A stretch of 50,192 nt of DNA, taken from contig DAOMFL010000021.1 of NCBI GenBank assembly GCA_035429805.1, positions 1 through 50,192 of the forward strand. The letters are read 5' to 3'. The first letter of the stretch is position 1. Every line of letters begins with the position of its first letter. The translations under genes were made by a program, and so were the position numbers. The stretch is from JALORV01 sp035429805 (GTDB taxonomy: Bacteria; Pseudomonadota; Gammaproteobacteria; Burkholderiales; Burkholderiaceae_F). Below the pieces are notes generated by a model that worked only from the letters and a program-made list of their open reading frames with translations, made no database searches and was not told the origin of the DNA. This document shows, one piece after another, positions 37,370-46,025 of this stretch.

Positions 37370-37483
37370 TTATCCCTGACGCTGCTTGTGACGCGGATCG
37401 GTGCAGATCACGCGGACCACCCGCTTGCGGCGGATGATCTTGCACTTGCGGCACATCTTCTTGACGGAAGCCATCACCTTCAT
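37370..37483 (-). CDS. rpmJ: 50S ribosomal protein L36
   Basis: This 37-residue protein (MKVMASVKKMCRKCKIIRRK, then VVRVICTDPRHKQRQG) retains the zinc ligands CxxC, C and H. The ATG at 37483 gives the family's usual betaproteobacterial beginning MKVMASVK; an inner ATG three codons later is possible. It lies between infA and rpsM. Confidence 0.96.
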   Translation of the reverse strand: MKVMASVKKMCRKCKIIRRKRVVRVICTDPRHKQRQG

Positions 37484-37500
37484 CTTGTTCTCCAACCGCG

Positions 37501-37719
37501 CTACTTCGCGCGGAACACAATGCGGGCCCGTGAAAGGTCGTACGGGGTCAGTTCCACGGTGACCTTGTCGCCCGGCAGGATGCGGATGTAGTGCATCCGC
37601 ATCTTTCCGGAAATGTGCCCCAGCACCACATGCCCGTTCTCGAGCTTCACCCGGAACGTGGCGTTCGGGAGATTCTCGAGAATCTCCCCCTGCATCTGGA
37701 TCGCGTCGTCCTTGGCCAT
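37501..37719 (-). CDS. infA: translation initiation factor IF-1
   Basis: This is a 72-residue OB-fold protein that occupies the ribosomal A site during initiation. MAKDDAIQMQGEILENLPNA, the strand GHVVLGHISGKMRMHYIRIL and PYDLSRARIVFRAK are characteristic. Its position between secY and rpmJ is the common betaproteobacterial order. Confidence 0.97.
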   Translation of the reverse strand: MAKDDAIQMQGEILENLPNATFRVKLENGHVVLGHISGKMRMHYIRILPGDKVTVELTPYDLSRARIVFRAK

Positions 37720-37733
37720 CGCGTTCCCGGCGT

Positions 37734-39065
37734 CTAGCGCGGCAGCTGCCCGCCGAAGCCCTTGAAATTCGTCTTCTTCAGCAGCGACTCGTACTGGTGC
37801 GTCATCAGGTAGGCCTGCACCTGCGCCATGAAGTCCATTGTCACCACGACCACGATCAGCAGCGACGTGCCGCCGAAGTAGAAGGGCACTGAAAAGCGCT
37901 TGTTCAGGAATTCCGGCACCAGGCACACCACGGTGATGTAGATCGCACCGGCCAACGTCAGCCGCATCAGGATCTTGTCGATATAACGCGCGGTCTGCTC
38001 GCCCGGACGGATCCCGGGAACGAAGGCACCGCTCTTCTTCAGGTTGTCGGCCGTCTCCTTGCTGTTGAAGACCAGCGCCGTGTAGAAGAAGCAGAAGAAC
38101 ACGATCAGCGACGCGTACAGCACCATGTATAGCGGCTGTCCCGGCGACAACGCCGCGGCGAGGTCGCGGATCCAGCGCGTCGCGTCGCCGGTTGTGAACC
38201 AGCTCGCCAGCGTCGCCGGGAACAGGATCAGCGACGACGCGAAGATCGGCGGGATCACGCCCGACATGTTGATCTTCAGCGGCAGGAACGAACTCTGTCC
38301 GCCGTAGATCTTGTTGCCGACCTGGCGCTTGGCGTAGTTCACCGTGATCTTGCGCTGGCCGCGTTCGACAAACACGACGAAGCCCGTGACCACGATGATC
38401 AGCGCGATGATGAAGATGGCGGCCAGCGGGCTGATGCCGCCCGTGCGCACCAGCTCGAACAGTCCGCCGATTGCATTGGGCAGCCCGGCCACGATGCCGG
38501 AAAAGATCACGATCGAGATACCGTTGCCGAGCCCGCGCTCGGTGATCTGTTCGCCCAGCCACATCAGGAACATCGTGCCGGTGACGAGCGACACCACGCA
38601 GATGAAGCGGAACATCAGGCCCGGGTCGAGCACCAACCCCTGCTGCGACTCGAGCGCGACCGAGATCCCGATCGCCTGGAACACGGCCAGTCCCAGCGTG
38701 CCGTAGCGGGTGTACTGCGTGATCCTGCGACGGCCCGACTCGCCTTCCTTGCGCAGCGCCTCGAGCGACGGCAGCACGTAGGTCAGCATCTGCATGATGA
38801 TCGACGCCGAGATGTACGGCATGATCCCCAGCGCAAACACCGAGAAGCGCGACAACGCCCCGCCCGAGAACATGTTGAACAGGCCCAGGATGCCGCCCTG
38901 CTGCGAGTTGAACAGCTGGCGCAGCTGGTCCGGATCGATCCCGGGCACCGGGATGTGGGTACCGATCCGGTAGACGACGAGCGCCAGCAGCAGGAAGAAC
39001 AGGCGCCGCTTGAGGTCGCCGTACTTGCCCGTGCCGCCGATCGTCGGTGATGCGCTGGTTGCCAC
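37734..39065 (-). CDS. secY: protein translocase subunit SecY
   Basis: This 443-residue channel of the Sec translocon has ten hydrophobic helices. Early signatures are YRIGTHIPVPGIDP, and SGGALSRFSVFALGIMPYIS (helix 2 region, plug side). Later FYTALVFNSKETADNLKKSG and AFVPGIRPGEQT form the cytoplasmic loop that contacts SecA and ribosomes. It lies 34 bp after rplO and 14 bp before infA. Confidence 0.98.
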   Translation of the reverse strand: MATSASPTIGGTGKYGDLKRRLFFLLLALVVYRIGTHIPVPGIDPDQLRQLFNSQQGGILGLFNMFSGGALSRFSVFALGIMPYISASIIMQMLTYVLPSLEALRKEGESGRRRITQYTRYGTLGLAVFQAIGISVALESQQGLVLDPGLMFRFICVVSLVTGTMFLMWLGEQITERGLGNGISIVIFSGIVAGLPNAIGGLFELVRTGGISPLAAIFIIALIIVVTGFVVFVERGQRKITVNYAKRQVGNKIYGGQSSFLPLKINMSGVIPPIFASSLILFPATLASWFTTGDATRWIRDLAAALSPGQPLYMVLYASLIVFFCFFYTALVFNSKETADNLKKSGAFVPGIRPGEQTARYIDKILMRLTLAGAIYITVVCLVPEFLNKRFSVPFYFGGTSLLIVVVVTMDFMAQVQAYLMTHQYESLLKKTNFKGFGGQLPR

Positions 39066-39099
39066 GCGGGAACGCCCTGGTTACGTCAGATGAGGTCGA

Positions 39100-39678
39100 T
39101 CACTGCTTCTTCGATGCTTTCTTGCCGGCTGGCTTCTCCGCCGGCTTCTCCGCAGCCTGGCTCACCGCCGCCTTGATCGCGGCCGCCTTGTCCGCGGCCG
39201 CCTTCTTCGCTGCGGCCTTCTTCGCCGTGTCCGCCGTCACCGCCTGCTCGGCCACCGAGCCGCCAGCAGCCTCGATCGCCGCCCTGGCACCCTTGGTGGC
39301 ACCGATGCCCCGGACCGTCACCTTGCGCTTGAGTTCTCCGGTCTTGACGATGCGCGCGTCGAGCGCGAGCGCCGACACGACTCCGGACTGCTTCAGTATC
39401 GCCAGATCGATTTCGTCGAGCCCTAGTCGCTCGAGGTCGCTAAGACGCACCGTCTCGACGAACTTCCGTGCGAGCGAGGTGAAGCCGCGCTTCGGCAGAC
39501 GCCGATACAGCGGCATCTGGCCGCCTTCGAAACCGACTTTGTGGAAGCCGCCGGCGCGGGACTTCTGACCCTTGTGCCCGCGGCCCGCGGTCTTGCCCCA
39601 GCCGGAGCCGATGCCGCGACCGACACGGTGTCGGGCACTCTTGCTGCCTGCCGCCGGTTTCAGACTGTTGAGGCGCAT
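39100..39678 (-). CDS. rplO: 50S ribosomal protein L15, long tail
   Basis: This is a 192-residue protein. Residues 1-144 are ordinary L15: MRLNSLKPAAGSKSARHRVG, then GRGHKGQKSRAGG and FEGGQMPLYRRLPKRGF. Residues 145-192 form an extra Ala/Lys-rich, probably helical tail (AKKAAAKKAAADKAAAIKAA and more) that most L15 proteins lack. The core binds 23S rRNA late in assembly. It follows rpmD by nine bases. Confidence 0.97.
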   Translation of the reverse strand: MRLNSLKPAAGSKSARHRVGRGIGSGWGKTAGRGHKGQKSRAGGFHKVGFEGGQMPLYRRLPKRGFTSLARKFVETVRLSDLERLGLDEIDLAILKQSGVVSALALDARIVKTGELKRKVTVRGIGATKGARAAIEAAGGSVAEQAVTADTAKKAAAKKAAADKAAAIKAAVSQAAEKPAEKPAGKKASKKQ

Positions 39679-39687
39679 AAGTCGTCC

Positions 39688-39867
39688 TTACTCGCCGACC
39701 CGGACCAGGTAGGCGACCTTGTTGATCATGCCGCGCACAGCGGGCGTGTCTTCCAGTTCACGCGTCTGGTGCATCTTCTTCAACCCCAGCCCAAGCACCG
39801 TCGCCTGGTGCGACACCTTGGCGGAGATCGGACTCTTGACCAGCGTGACCTTGAGCGTCTTTTTCAT
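39688..39867 (-). CDS. rpmD: 50S ribosomal protein L30
   Basis: This 59-residue protein reads MKKTLKVTLVKSPISAKVSH, then QATVLGLGLKKMHQTRELED, then TPAVRGMINKVAYLVRVGE. It is a typical bacterial L30 with a single ferredoxin-like fold, in the standard position between rpsE and rplO, 14 bp after rpsE. Confidence 0.96.
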   Translation of the reverse strand: MKKTLKVTLVKSPISAKVSHQATVLGLGLKKMHQTRELEDTPAVRGMINKVAYLVRVGE

Positions 39868-39881
39868 CGTCTGTCTCCGGC

Positions 39882-40403
39882 TCAGCCGAGCACTTCCTCG
39901 ACCGACTTGCCGCGCTTGGCCGCAATTTCCGCCGGCGTGCGCAGCTTGCTCAGCGCATTCAGCGTGGCGCGCACGAGGTTGTACGGATTGGTCGAACCGT
40001 GCGACTTCGCGACGATGTTGCGGATACCAATGACATCGAAAATGGCGCGCATCGGACCGCCGGCAATGACCCCCGTTCCTTCCGCCGCCGGCGACAGGAT
40101 CACTTTCGAGGCTCCATGCCTGCCTTCGACGACGTGATGCACGGTTCCGTTTTTCAGCGGCATCTTCGCCATGCCGCGGCGCGCCTTCTCCATTGCCTTC
40201 TGAACCGACACCGGCACTTCGCGCGCCTTGCCCTTGCCCATGCCAATACGGCCGTCGCCGTCGCCCACCACGGTCAGCGCAGCGAAACCCAGGATCCGAC
40301 CACCCTTCACCACCTTGGTGACGCGGTTGATCGCGATCATCTTTTCCTTGATGCCGTCGTCACGCTCCTCGGAGAGGACGCCCTTCGGTTGCACTCGTGC
40401 CAT
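39882..40403 (-). CDS. rpsE: 30S ribosomal protein S5
   Basis: This 173-residue protein has the double-stranded RNA-binding-type N-domain (INRVTKVVKGGRILGFAALT, GDGDGRIGMGKGKAREVPVS) and the C-domain with VHHVVEGRHGASKVILSPA and GAMRAIFDVIGI-like sequence (PMRAIFDVIGIRNIVAKSHG). It supports decoding accuracy and mRNA entry. Eleven bases separate it from rplR. Confidence 0.97.
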   Translation of the reverse strand: MARVQPKGVLSEERDDGIKEKMIAINRVTKVVKGGRILGFAALTVVGDGDGRIGMGKGKAREVPVSVQKAMEKARRGMAKMPLKNGTVHHVVEGRHGASKVILSPAAEGTGVIAGGPMRAIFDVIGIRNIVAKSHGSTNPYNLVRATLNALSKLRTPAEIAAKRGKSVEEVLG

Positions 40404-40414
40404 GTGGCTGCCCC

Positions 40415-40783
40415 TTAGAACTTCAGACCGGCTTCACGCGCGGCATCCGCCAGCGCCTTGATGCGGCCGTGGAATCGATAGCCCGCGCGGTCGAAAGACA
40501 CGCTCTCGATGCCCGCCGCCTTGGCCTTCTGCGCAATGCGCGCTCCGACGATCTTGGCGGCGTTCGCGTTGCCGCCGCGGCCCTTGGCCGATGCCAGCTG
40601 CGTGCGCACTTCGGGCTCCAGCGTCGACGCGGAGGCAAGTACCCTGCCGCCGTCTGCAGAAATGACGCTCGCGTAGATGTGCAGGTTGGTGCGGCTGACC
40701 GTCAGCCGTTCGACCTTCTGCAGTTTGATGCGGGCGCGCGTCGCGCGGGCGCGGCGCAGCCTGGATTCGTTCTTCTCGATCAT
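40415..40783 (-). CDS. rplR: 50S ribosomal protein L18
   Basis: This 122-residue 5S rRNA-binding protein has LQKVERLTVSRTNLHIYASV, a central insert, and the conserved end IESVSFDRAGYRFHGRIKAL, ALADAAREAGLKF. Its length is slightly above the usual 117. It lies 17 bp after rplF. Confidence 0.97.
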   Translation of the reverse strand: MIEKNESRLRRARATRARIKLQKVERLTVSRTNLHIYASVISADGGRVLASASTLEPEVRTQLASAKGRGGNANAAKIVGARIAQKAKAAGIESVSFDRAGYRFHGRIKALADAAREAGLKF

Positions 40784-40800
40784 GAGTGACCTCTCGCCGC

Positions 40801-41334
40801 CTACTTCTTCTTGGTCTCTTTGATGACCACGACTTCGTCGACGTAGCGCACGCCCTTGCCCTTGTACGGCTCCGGGGGTTTGTATCCGCGCACTTCAGCC
40901 GCGACCTGCCCGACCTTCTGCTTGTCCGCGCCCTTGATGACGATCTCGGTCTGGCTCGGCGTCTCGCACTTCACGCCGGCCGGCATCTGGTGAACGATCG
41001 GATGCGAGAAACCGAGCGACAGGTTGAGTTTGTCGCCCTGAGCCTGGGCCCGGTAGCCGACACCAACCAGCGACAGCTTCTTCTCGAAACCCTTCGACAC
41101 GCCCTGGACCATGCCCGCCACCAGCGCGCGCATGGTGCCGCTCATCGCGTTCGCCTCGCGCGACTCGTCCACCGCGGCGAACGACACCTGGCCGTCGGCC
41201 ACCGCGACCTTCACGCGGCCGGACGCCGGCTGCTGCAGCGTGCCCAGCGGCCCCTTGACGGTGATCTGGCTGGCGCTCACCTGCACGTCGACGCCCTTCG
41301 CCACCGTGACCGGAATTCTTGCAACTCGTGACAT
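40801..41334 (-). CDS. rplF: 50S ribosomal protein L6
   Basis: This 177-residue two-domain protein binds 23S rRNA near the GTPase centre. MSRVARIPVTVAKGVDVQVS, GTMRALVAGMVQGVSKGFEK and the closing EPYKGKGVRYVDEVVVIKET are diagnostic. It has normal length and lies 17 bp after rpsH. Confidence 0.98.
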   Translation of the reverse strand: MSRVARIPVTVAKGVDVQVSASQITVKGPLGTLQQPASGRVKVAVADGQVSFAAVDESREANAMSGTMRALVAGMVQGVSKGFEKKLSLVGVGYRAQAQGDKLNLSLGFSHPIVHQMPAGVKCETPSQTEIVIKGADKQKVGQVAAEVRGYKPPEPYKGKGVRYVDEVVVIKETKKK

Positions 41335-41351
41335 CTCGTCTCCTCCGCCCG

Positions 41352-41747
41352 TTACGCGACGTAGCAGAGCACTTCGCCGCCGACGCCCTGGCTGCGCGCC
41401 TTGCGGTCGGTCATGACACCGCGCGACGTCGAAACGATCGCGACGCCCAGACCGTTCATCACGGCCGGAATGTCCTCGCGGCGCTTGTAGACCCGCAGGC
41501 CCGGGCGCGAGACGCGCTCGAGGCTTTCGATGACCGGGCGGCCGGCGTAGTACTTCAGCCCGATCCGCAGTTCCGGCTTGCCCTCGTTCGCATTGACCTG
41601 GAAGCCGTCGATATAGCCCTCGTCCTTCAGGACCTGGGCGATCGCGACTTTCAGCTTCGACGACGGCATCGCCACGTCAGGCTTCTCCACCCGCTGCGCA
41701 TTGCGGATGCGGGTCAGCATGTCGGCGATGGGGTCACTCATGCTCAT
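41352..41747 (-). CDS. rpsH: 30S ribosomal protein S8
   Basis: This 131-residue primary 16S binder starts MSMSDPIADMLTRIRNAQRV and ends GVGGEVLCYVA after the conserved STSRGVMTDRKAR. In E. coli S8 represses the spc operon by binding near rplE; I did not recognise that site here. A GGAG box precedes the ATG. Confidence 0.98.
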   Translation of the reverse strand: MSMSDPIADMLTRIRNAQRVEKPDVAMPSSKLKVAIAQVLKDEGYIDGFQVNANEGKPELRIGLKYYAGRPVIESLERVSRPGLRVYKRREDIPAVMNGLGVAIVSTSRGVMTDRKARSQGVGGEVLCYVA

Positions 41748-41761
41748 GTGCGTCTCCTCGC

Positions 41762-42067
41762 TTACCAGCTGGCCTTGGTCAGGCCCGGGATGTCGCCGCG
41801 CATCGCGGCCTCGCGGATCTTGGCACGCGCCAGCCCGAACTTGCGGAACGTTCCGCGCGGGCGGCCGGTCATCGCGCAGCGGTTGCGCAGCCGCACCGGA
41901 CTGGCGTTGCGCGGCAGCGCCTGCAGCCGCTTCATCGCGTCCATGCGCTCATCCATCGAGCGCGTCTGGTCCTCGATGACGGCCTTGAGCTCGGCGCGCC
42001 TGGCGGCGTGCTTCTTGACCGTCGCCTCGCGCTTGGCTTCGCGATTCTTCAATGCGAGTTTCGCCAT
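41762..42067 (-). CDS. rpsN: 30S ribosomal protein S14 (zinc-free type)
   Basis: This 101-residue protein reads MAKLALKNREAKREATVKKH and ends RDIPGLTKASW-like (RGDIPGLTKASW), with NRCAMTGRPRGTFRKFGLAR in between. It has the long, cysteine-poor form without a zinc ribbon. It lies 14 bp after rplE. Confidence 0.97.
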   Translation of the reverse strand: MAKLALKNREAKREATVKKHAARRAELKAVIEDQTRSMDERMDAMKRLQALPRNASPVRLRNRCAMTGRPRGTFRKFGLARAKIREAAMRGDIPGLTKASW

Positions 42068-42081
42068 GGGTAGTTCTCGCC

Positions 42082-42621
42082 TTAATTACGGAACGGGAAC
42101 CGGAACGCGGCGAGAAGCGCCTTGGCTTCGTCGTCCGTCTTCGCGGTCGTCGTGATGCTGATGTTGAGACCCCGGAGCTTGTCGATCTTGTCGTACTCGA
42201 TCTCGGGGAAAATGATCTGTTCCTTCAGGCCGATGTTGTAGTTGCCACGGCCGTCGAAGGCACGGCCCGACACGCCCCGGAAGTCGCGCACGCGCGGCAG
42301 AGCGACCGTCACGAGGCGATCGAGGAACTCGTACATCCGCTCGCCGCGCAGCGTGACCATCGTGCCGATCGCCAGGCCCTCGCGGATCTTGAAGTTCGCG
42401 ATCGCCTTGCGCGCCTTGGTCACGACCGGCTTCTGGCCGGCGATCTTGGTCAGGTCGCCGACGGCCATGTCGATGTTCTTCTTGTCGTTGACCGCCTCGC
42501 CGACGCCCATATTCAGCGTGATCTTCGTGATGCGCGGCACCTGCATCACGGACTTGTAGCCGAACTTGCTCATCAGTTCGGGCACGATCTTCTCGCGGTA
42601 CTGGCTGTGGAAACGCGCCAT
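42082..42621 (-). CDS. rplE: 50S ribosomal protein L5
   Basis: This 179-residue protein carries 5S rRNA into the central protuberance. KSVMQVPRITKITLNMGVGE, GQKPVVTKARKAIANFKIRE and ISITTTAKTDDEAKALLAAF are typical. An AAGGGAG box lies upstream of the ATG. It has normal length. Confidence 0.98.
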   Translation of the reverse strand: MARFHSQYREKIVPELMSKFGYKSVMQVPRITKITLNMGVGEAVNDKKNIDMAVGDLTKIAGQKPVVTKARKAIANFKIREGLAIGTMVTLRGERMYEFLDRLVTVALPRVRDFRGVSGRAFDGRGNYNIGLKEQIIFPEIEYDKIDKLRGLNISITTTAKTDDEAKALLAAFRFPFRN

Positions 42622-42632
42622 GTCCGACTCCC

Positions 42633-42953
42633 TTACTGCTTCGCGCCGACGACGGCGCCGTTGCTCTTGAACACGCGCAGCTTCTTGCCGTCGACCAGCT
42701 TGATTCCGACGCGGTCGCCCTTGCTGGTGGCGGGGTTGAAAAGCATGACGTTGCTCTGGTCGATCGGCATCGTCTTATCGATGATGCCGCCCGTCTCGCC
42801 CTTCATCGGGTTCGGACGAACGTGCTTCTTGACGACGTTGATCCCCTCGACAACGAGGTGCGAACCATCGACCCGGCGCAGCACCGTGCCGCGCTTGCCC
42901 TTGTCCCTGCCTGCGATGACGACGACTTCGTCGCCCTTGCGGATACGTTCCAT
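42633..42953 (-). CDS. rplX: 50S ribosomal protein L24
   Basis: This 106-residue assembly-initiator protein carries the KOW motif IRKGDEVVVIAGRDKGKRGT, then NVVKKHVRPNPMKGETGGII and SNVMLFNPATSKGDRVGIK. A GGGAG box precedes the ATG. It follows rplN by 12 bases. Confidence 0.97.
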   Translation of the reverse strand: MERIRKGDEVVVIAGRDKGKRGTVLRRVDGSHLVVEGINVVKKHVRPNPMKGETGGIIDKTMPIDQSNVMLFNPATSKGDRVGIKLVDGKKLRVFKSNGAVVGAKQ

Positions 42954-42965
42954 GTCCGCGCTCCC

Positions 42966-43334
42966 TTACAGAACTTCCGGTGCCAGCGACACGATCTTCA
43001 TGAACCGCTCGGTGCGCAGTTCGCGCGTGACCGGGCCGAAGATGCGGGTGCCGATGGGCTCCAGCTTGGGGTTCAGCAGAACCGCCGCGTTTTTGTCGAA
43101 CTTGATGGCCGAGCCGTCGCTGCGGCGCAGGCCTTTGGCCGTGCGCACAACCACGGCGCTGTAGACCTCGCCCTTCTTCACGCGGCCGCGCGGCGCGCAC
43201 TCCTTGATCGTCACCTTGATGACGTCTCCGATGTTCGCGTAGCGGCGCTTGGAGCCGCCCAGCACCTTGATACACATCACCGAGCGCGCGCCGGTGTTGT
43301 CGGCGACGTCCAGCATCGTCTGCATCTGGATCAT
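42966..43334 (-). CDS. rplN: 50S ribosomal protein L14
   Basis: This 122-residue beta-barrel protein forms part of the intersubunit bridge. MIQMQTMLDVADNTGARSVM, then IGDVIKVTIKECAPRGRVKK and the end MKIVSLAPEVL are standard. It is preceded by a 242-bp spacer that carries its own promoter and a structured leader, so it begins a separately initiated segment of the supercluster. Confidence 0.98.
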   Translation of the reverse strand: MIQMQTMLDVADNTGARSVMCIKVLGGSKRRYANIGDVIKVTIKECAPRGRVKKGEVYSAVVVRTAKGLRRSDGSAIKFDKNAAVLLNPKLEPIGTRIFGPVTRELRTERFMKIVSLAPEVL

Positions 43335-43413
43335 GGCTATTGCTTACCAACTTGATCCGCCGTGCCATACGGCCGTGCGGTCAGTCTTGGTCCCGTCCGG
43401 GTTGAGGAGCCCG

Positions 43414-43463
43414 CCGCACGATCGTCCTGGGCCCCGCCTGGTGGCGGGGGACGAAGCGTGCGG
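43414..43463 (-). promoter_or_regulatory. structured leader hairpin before rplN
   Basis: A 50-base stem-loop: CCGCACG (43414-43420) pairs with CGTGCGG (43457-43463), CGTCC (43423-43427) with GGACG (43449-43453), and CCCCGCC (43432-43438) with GGCGGGG (43443-43449), loop TGGT; the two inner stems share one base and cannot both be complete. No T-run follows, so it is not a simple terminator. A translational or assembly-feedback control element is possible. Confidence 0.5.
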
Positions 43464-43543
43464 GGCAAGCTCCGGAAAACTGCGTTACTGCACTGCTTCG
43501 GTTTCCGTCGCGGGGCCGAGCCCGCGCTGGCGGAAAGCCAGAA

Positions 43544-43573
43544 ATTATATCCGCTATTGCGGCGCTGCCGCAA
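43544..43573 (-). promoter_or_regulatory. promoter upstream of rplN
   Basis: On the minus strand, TTGCGG (43568-43573), 18 bp, TATAAT (43544-43549). The -35 begins three bases after the rpsQ stop. A 7-bp dyad TTGCGGC/GCCGCAA (43557-43573) covers the -35 and part of the spacer. The sequence at and after the -10 shares an 11-bp core with the rplC promoter. Transcripts would have a leader of about 200 bases. Confidence 0.7.
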
Positions 43574-43576
43574 GCT

Positions 43577-43846
43577 TCAGATCGCCTGCGCCGCCTCCAC
43601 CACGCGCGTCACCCGCCATGTCTTGGTACGCGACAGCGGACGAGACTCGGCGATCTCGACGATGTCGCCCTCGTTCAGGGCGTCGGTCTCGTCGTGCGCG
43701 TGGTACTTGTTGGACTTGACGACGTACTTGCCGTAAACGGGATGCTTGACGCGGCGCTCGACCAGCACCGTCACTGTCTTGTCCATCTTGTTGCTGACGA
43801 CCTTGCCGACGAGCGTGCGGGTCAGCGACTTCTTTTCTGCATTCAT
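43577..43846 (-). CDS. rpsQ: 30S ribosomal protein S17
   Basis: This 89-residue OB-fold protein has LVGKVVSNKMDKTVTVLVER, KYVVKSNKYHAHDETDALNE and GDIVEIAESRPLSRTKTWRV. Its start overlaps the rpmC stop by four bases. It closes the first block of the supercluster before the internal promoter. Confidence 0.97.
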   Translation of the reverse strand: MNAEKKSLTRTLVGKVVSNKMDKTVTVLVERRVKHPVYGKYVVKSNKYHAHDETDALNEGDIVEIAESRPLSRTKTWRVTRVVEAAQAI

Positions 43847-44037
43847 TTGGCGGCCGCCTTCTGCGCCAGCACGGTCCGTACCCGCGCGATGTCGCGCCGG
43901 GTCTGACGAATCTGGCTGGTGTTCTGCAATTGCTGCGTGGCCTTCTGCATGCGCAACGAAAAGTGCGCCTTCTGCAGCTCCTGCAGCTCCTTGGTCAGCG
44001 CGTCAGCATCCTTCGCGCGCATTTCCTTGACGTTCAT
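43843..44037 (-). CDS. rpmC: 50S ribosomal protein L29
   Basis: This is a 64-residue helical-hairpin protein: MNVKEMRAKDADALTKELQE, LQKAHFSLRMQKATQQL, and a basic end TRRDIARVRTVLAQK. It sits near the tunnel exit, where it helps bind trigger factor and SRP. Translation is coupled to rpsQ. Confidence 0.97.
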   Translation of the reverse strand: MNVKEMRAKDADALTKELQELQKAHFSLRMQKATQQLQNTSQIRQTRRDIARVRTVLAQKAAAK

Positions 44038-44048
44038 CGTCCGTCTCC

Positions 44049-44465
44049 TCAGGCGCCGAGCTGGCGTACGACAAAGGTCGTCTTCAGCGGCAGCTTGGCC
44101 GCGGCCAGCGCAAACGCTTCGCGAGCCAGGGTCTCAGTCACGCCGTCCAGTTCGTACACGACATTGCCCGGCCGAACTTCCGCCACCCAGTATTCCGGGT
44201 TGCCCTTGCCGTTGCCCATGCGGACCTCGGCCGGCTTCTGCGAAATCGGCTTGTCGGGGAAGACGCGGATCCAGACGCGGCCGCCGCGCTTGATGTGCCG
44301 GCTGATCGCGCGACGCGCAGCCTCGATCTGGCGCGCCGTCAGGCGTCCACGCTCGGTGACCTTGAGTCCGAATTCGCCGAAGGACACGTGGGCGCCGCGC
44401 AGCGCGAGCCCGCGATTGCGCCCCTTGTGCTCCTTGCGATACTTGCGACGAGCAGGTTGCAGCAT
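44049..44465 (-). CDS. rplP: 50S ribosomal protein L16
   Basis: This 138-residue protein near the A-site begins MLQPARRKYRKEHKGRNRGL and holds GRVWIRVFPDKPISQKPAEV and MGNGKGNPEYWVAEVRPGNV. It has normal length, with three bases between it and rpsC. Confidence 0.98.
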   Translation of the reverse strand: MLQPARRKYRKEHKGRNRGLALRGAHVSFGEFGLKVTERGRLTARQIEAARRAISRHIKRGGRVWIRVFPDKPISQKPAEVRMGNGKGNPEYWVAEVRPGNVVYELDGVTETLAREAFALAAAKLPLKTTFVVRQLGA

Positions 44466-44468
44466 GAC

Positions 44469-45365
<897 letters not shown>

Positions 45366-45372
45366 GGATCAC

Positions 45373-45720
45373 CTATTTCTTCTTGGGTTTGGCGTCGCCG
45401 ACCGTCACGATGATGTGGCAGGTCTGCTTGCCAATGCGTGCGCCGCGGCCCTTGGCCCGCGCGGCAAAGCGGCGCAGCGTCGCCGCCTTCTCGACCTGGA
45501 TGCCGGTGACGCGCAATTCGTCGATGTCGGCGCCGTCGTTGTGCTCGGCATTGGCAATCGCCGACTGCAGCGCCTTCCTGATGATCCCGGCCGCCTTCTT
45601 TTGCGTGAAACCGAGGATGTTCAGCGCCTTGTCGACCGGCTTGCCGCGAATCAGGTCGGCAACCAGCCGGCCCTTCTGGGCCGATAGCCGCACGCCGCGC
45701 ACCGATGCAGTTGTTTCCAT
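45373..45720 (-). CDS. rplV: 50S ribosomal protein L22
   Basis: From the ATG at 45720 this is a 115-residue protein starting METTASVRGVRLSAQKGRLV, the usual betaproteobacterial beginning; an ATG two codons earlier (45726) and a GTG before it are possible. The tunnel loop region is CHIIVTVGDAKPKKK at the end, after ARAKGRGARIGKQT. It binds 23S rRNA and lines the exit tunnel. Confidence 0.95.
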   Translation of the reverse strand: METTASVRGVRLSAQKGRLVADLIRGKPVDKALNILGFTQKKAAGIIRKALQSAIANAEHNDGADIDELRVTGIQVEKAATLRRFAARAKGRGARIGKQTCHIIVTVGDAKPKKK

Positions 45721-45730
45721 CGTCATCACC

Positions 45731-46015
45731 CTACTTCTTAGCCACGACGGCCTTCTTGTCCGTCGCGTGGCCCTTGAAGGTTCGCGTCAGCGCAAACTCG
45801 CCGAGCTTGTGGCCGACCATGTTTTCGTTGATGTACACCGGCACGTGCTGCTTGCCGTTGTGCACGGCGATCGTCAGACCGATGAACTCAGGCAGGATCA
45901 TCGAGCGGCGCGACCAGGTCTTGATCGGCTTCTTGTCGCGCGTCGCCTGGGCCACTTCGACCTTCTTCAGCAGATGCCCGTCGACGAACGGGCCCTTTTT
46001 CAGAGAACGAGACAT
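45731..46015 (-). CDS. rpsS: 30S ribosomal protein S19
   Basis: This 94-residue protein starts MSRSLKKGPFVDGHLLKKVE and contains TWSRRSMILPEFIGLTIAVH and GHKLGEFALTRTFKGH. It forms a complex with S13 in the head. It lies ten bases after rplB. Confidence 0.98.
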   Translation of the reverse strand: MSRSLKKGPFVDGHLLKKVEVAQATRDKKPIKTWSRRSMILPEFIGLTIAVHNGKQHVPVYINENMVGHKLGEFALTRTFKGHATDKKAVVAKK

Positions 46016-46025
46016 TCAGGACCCC

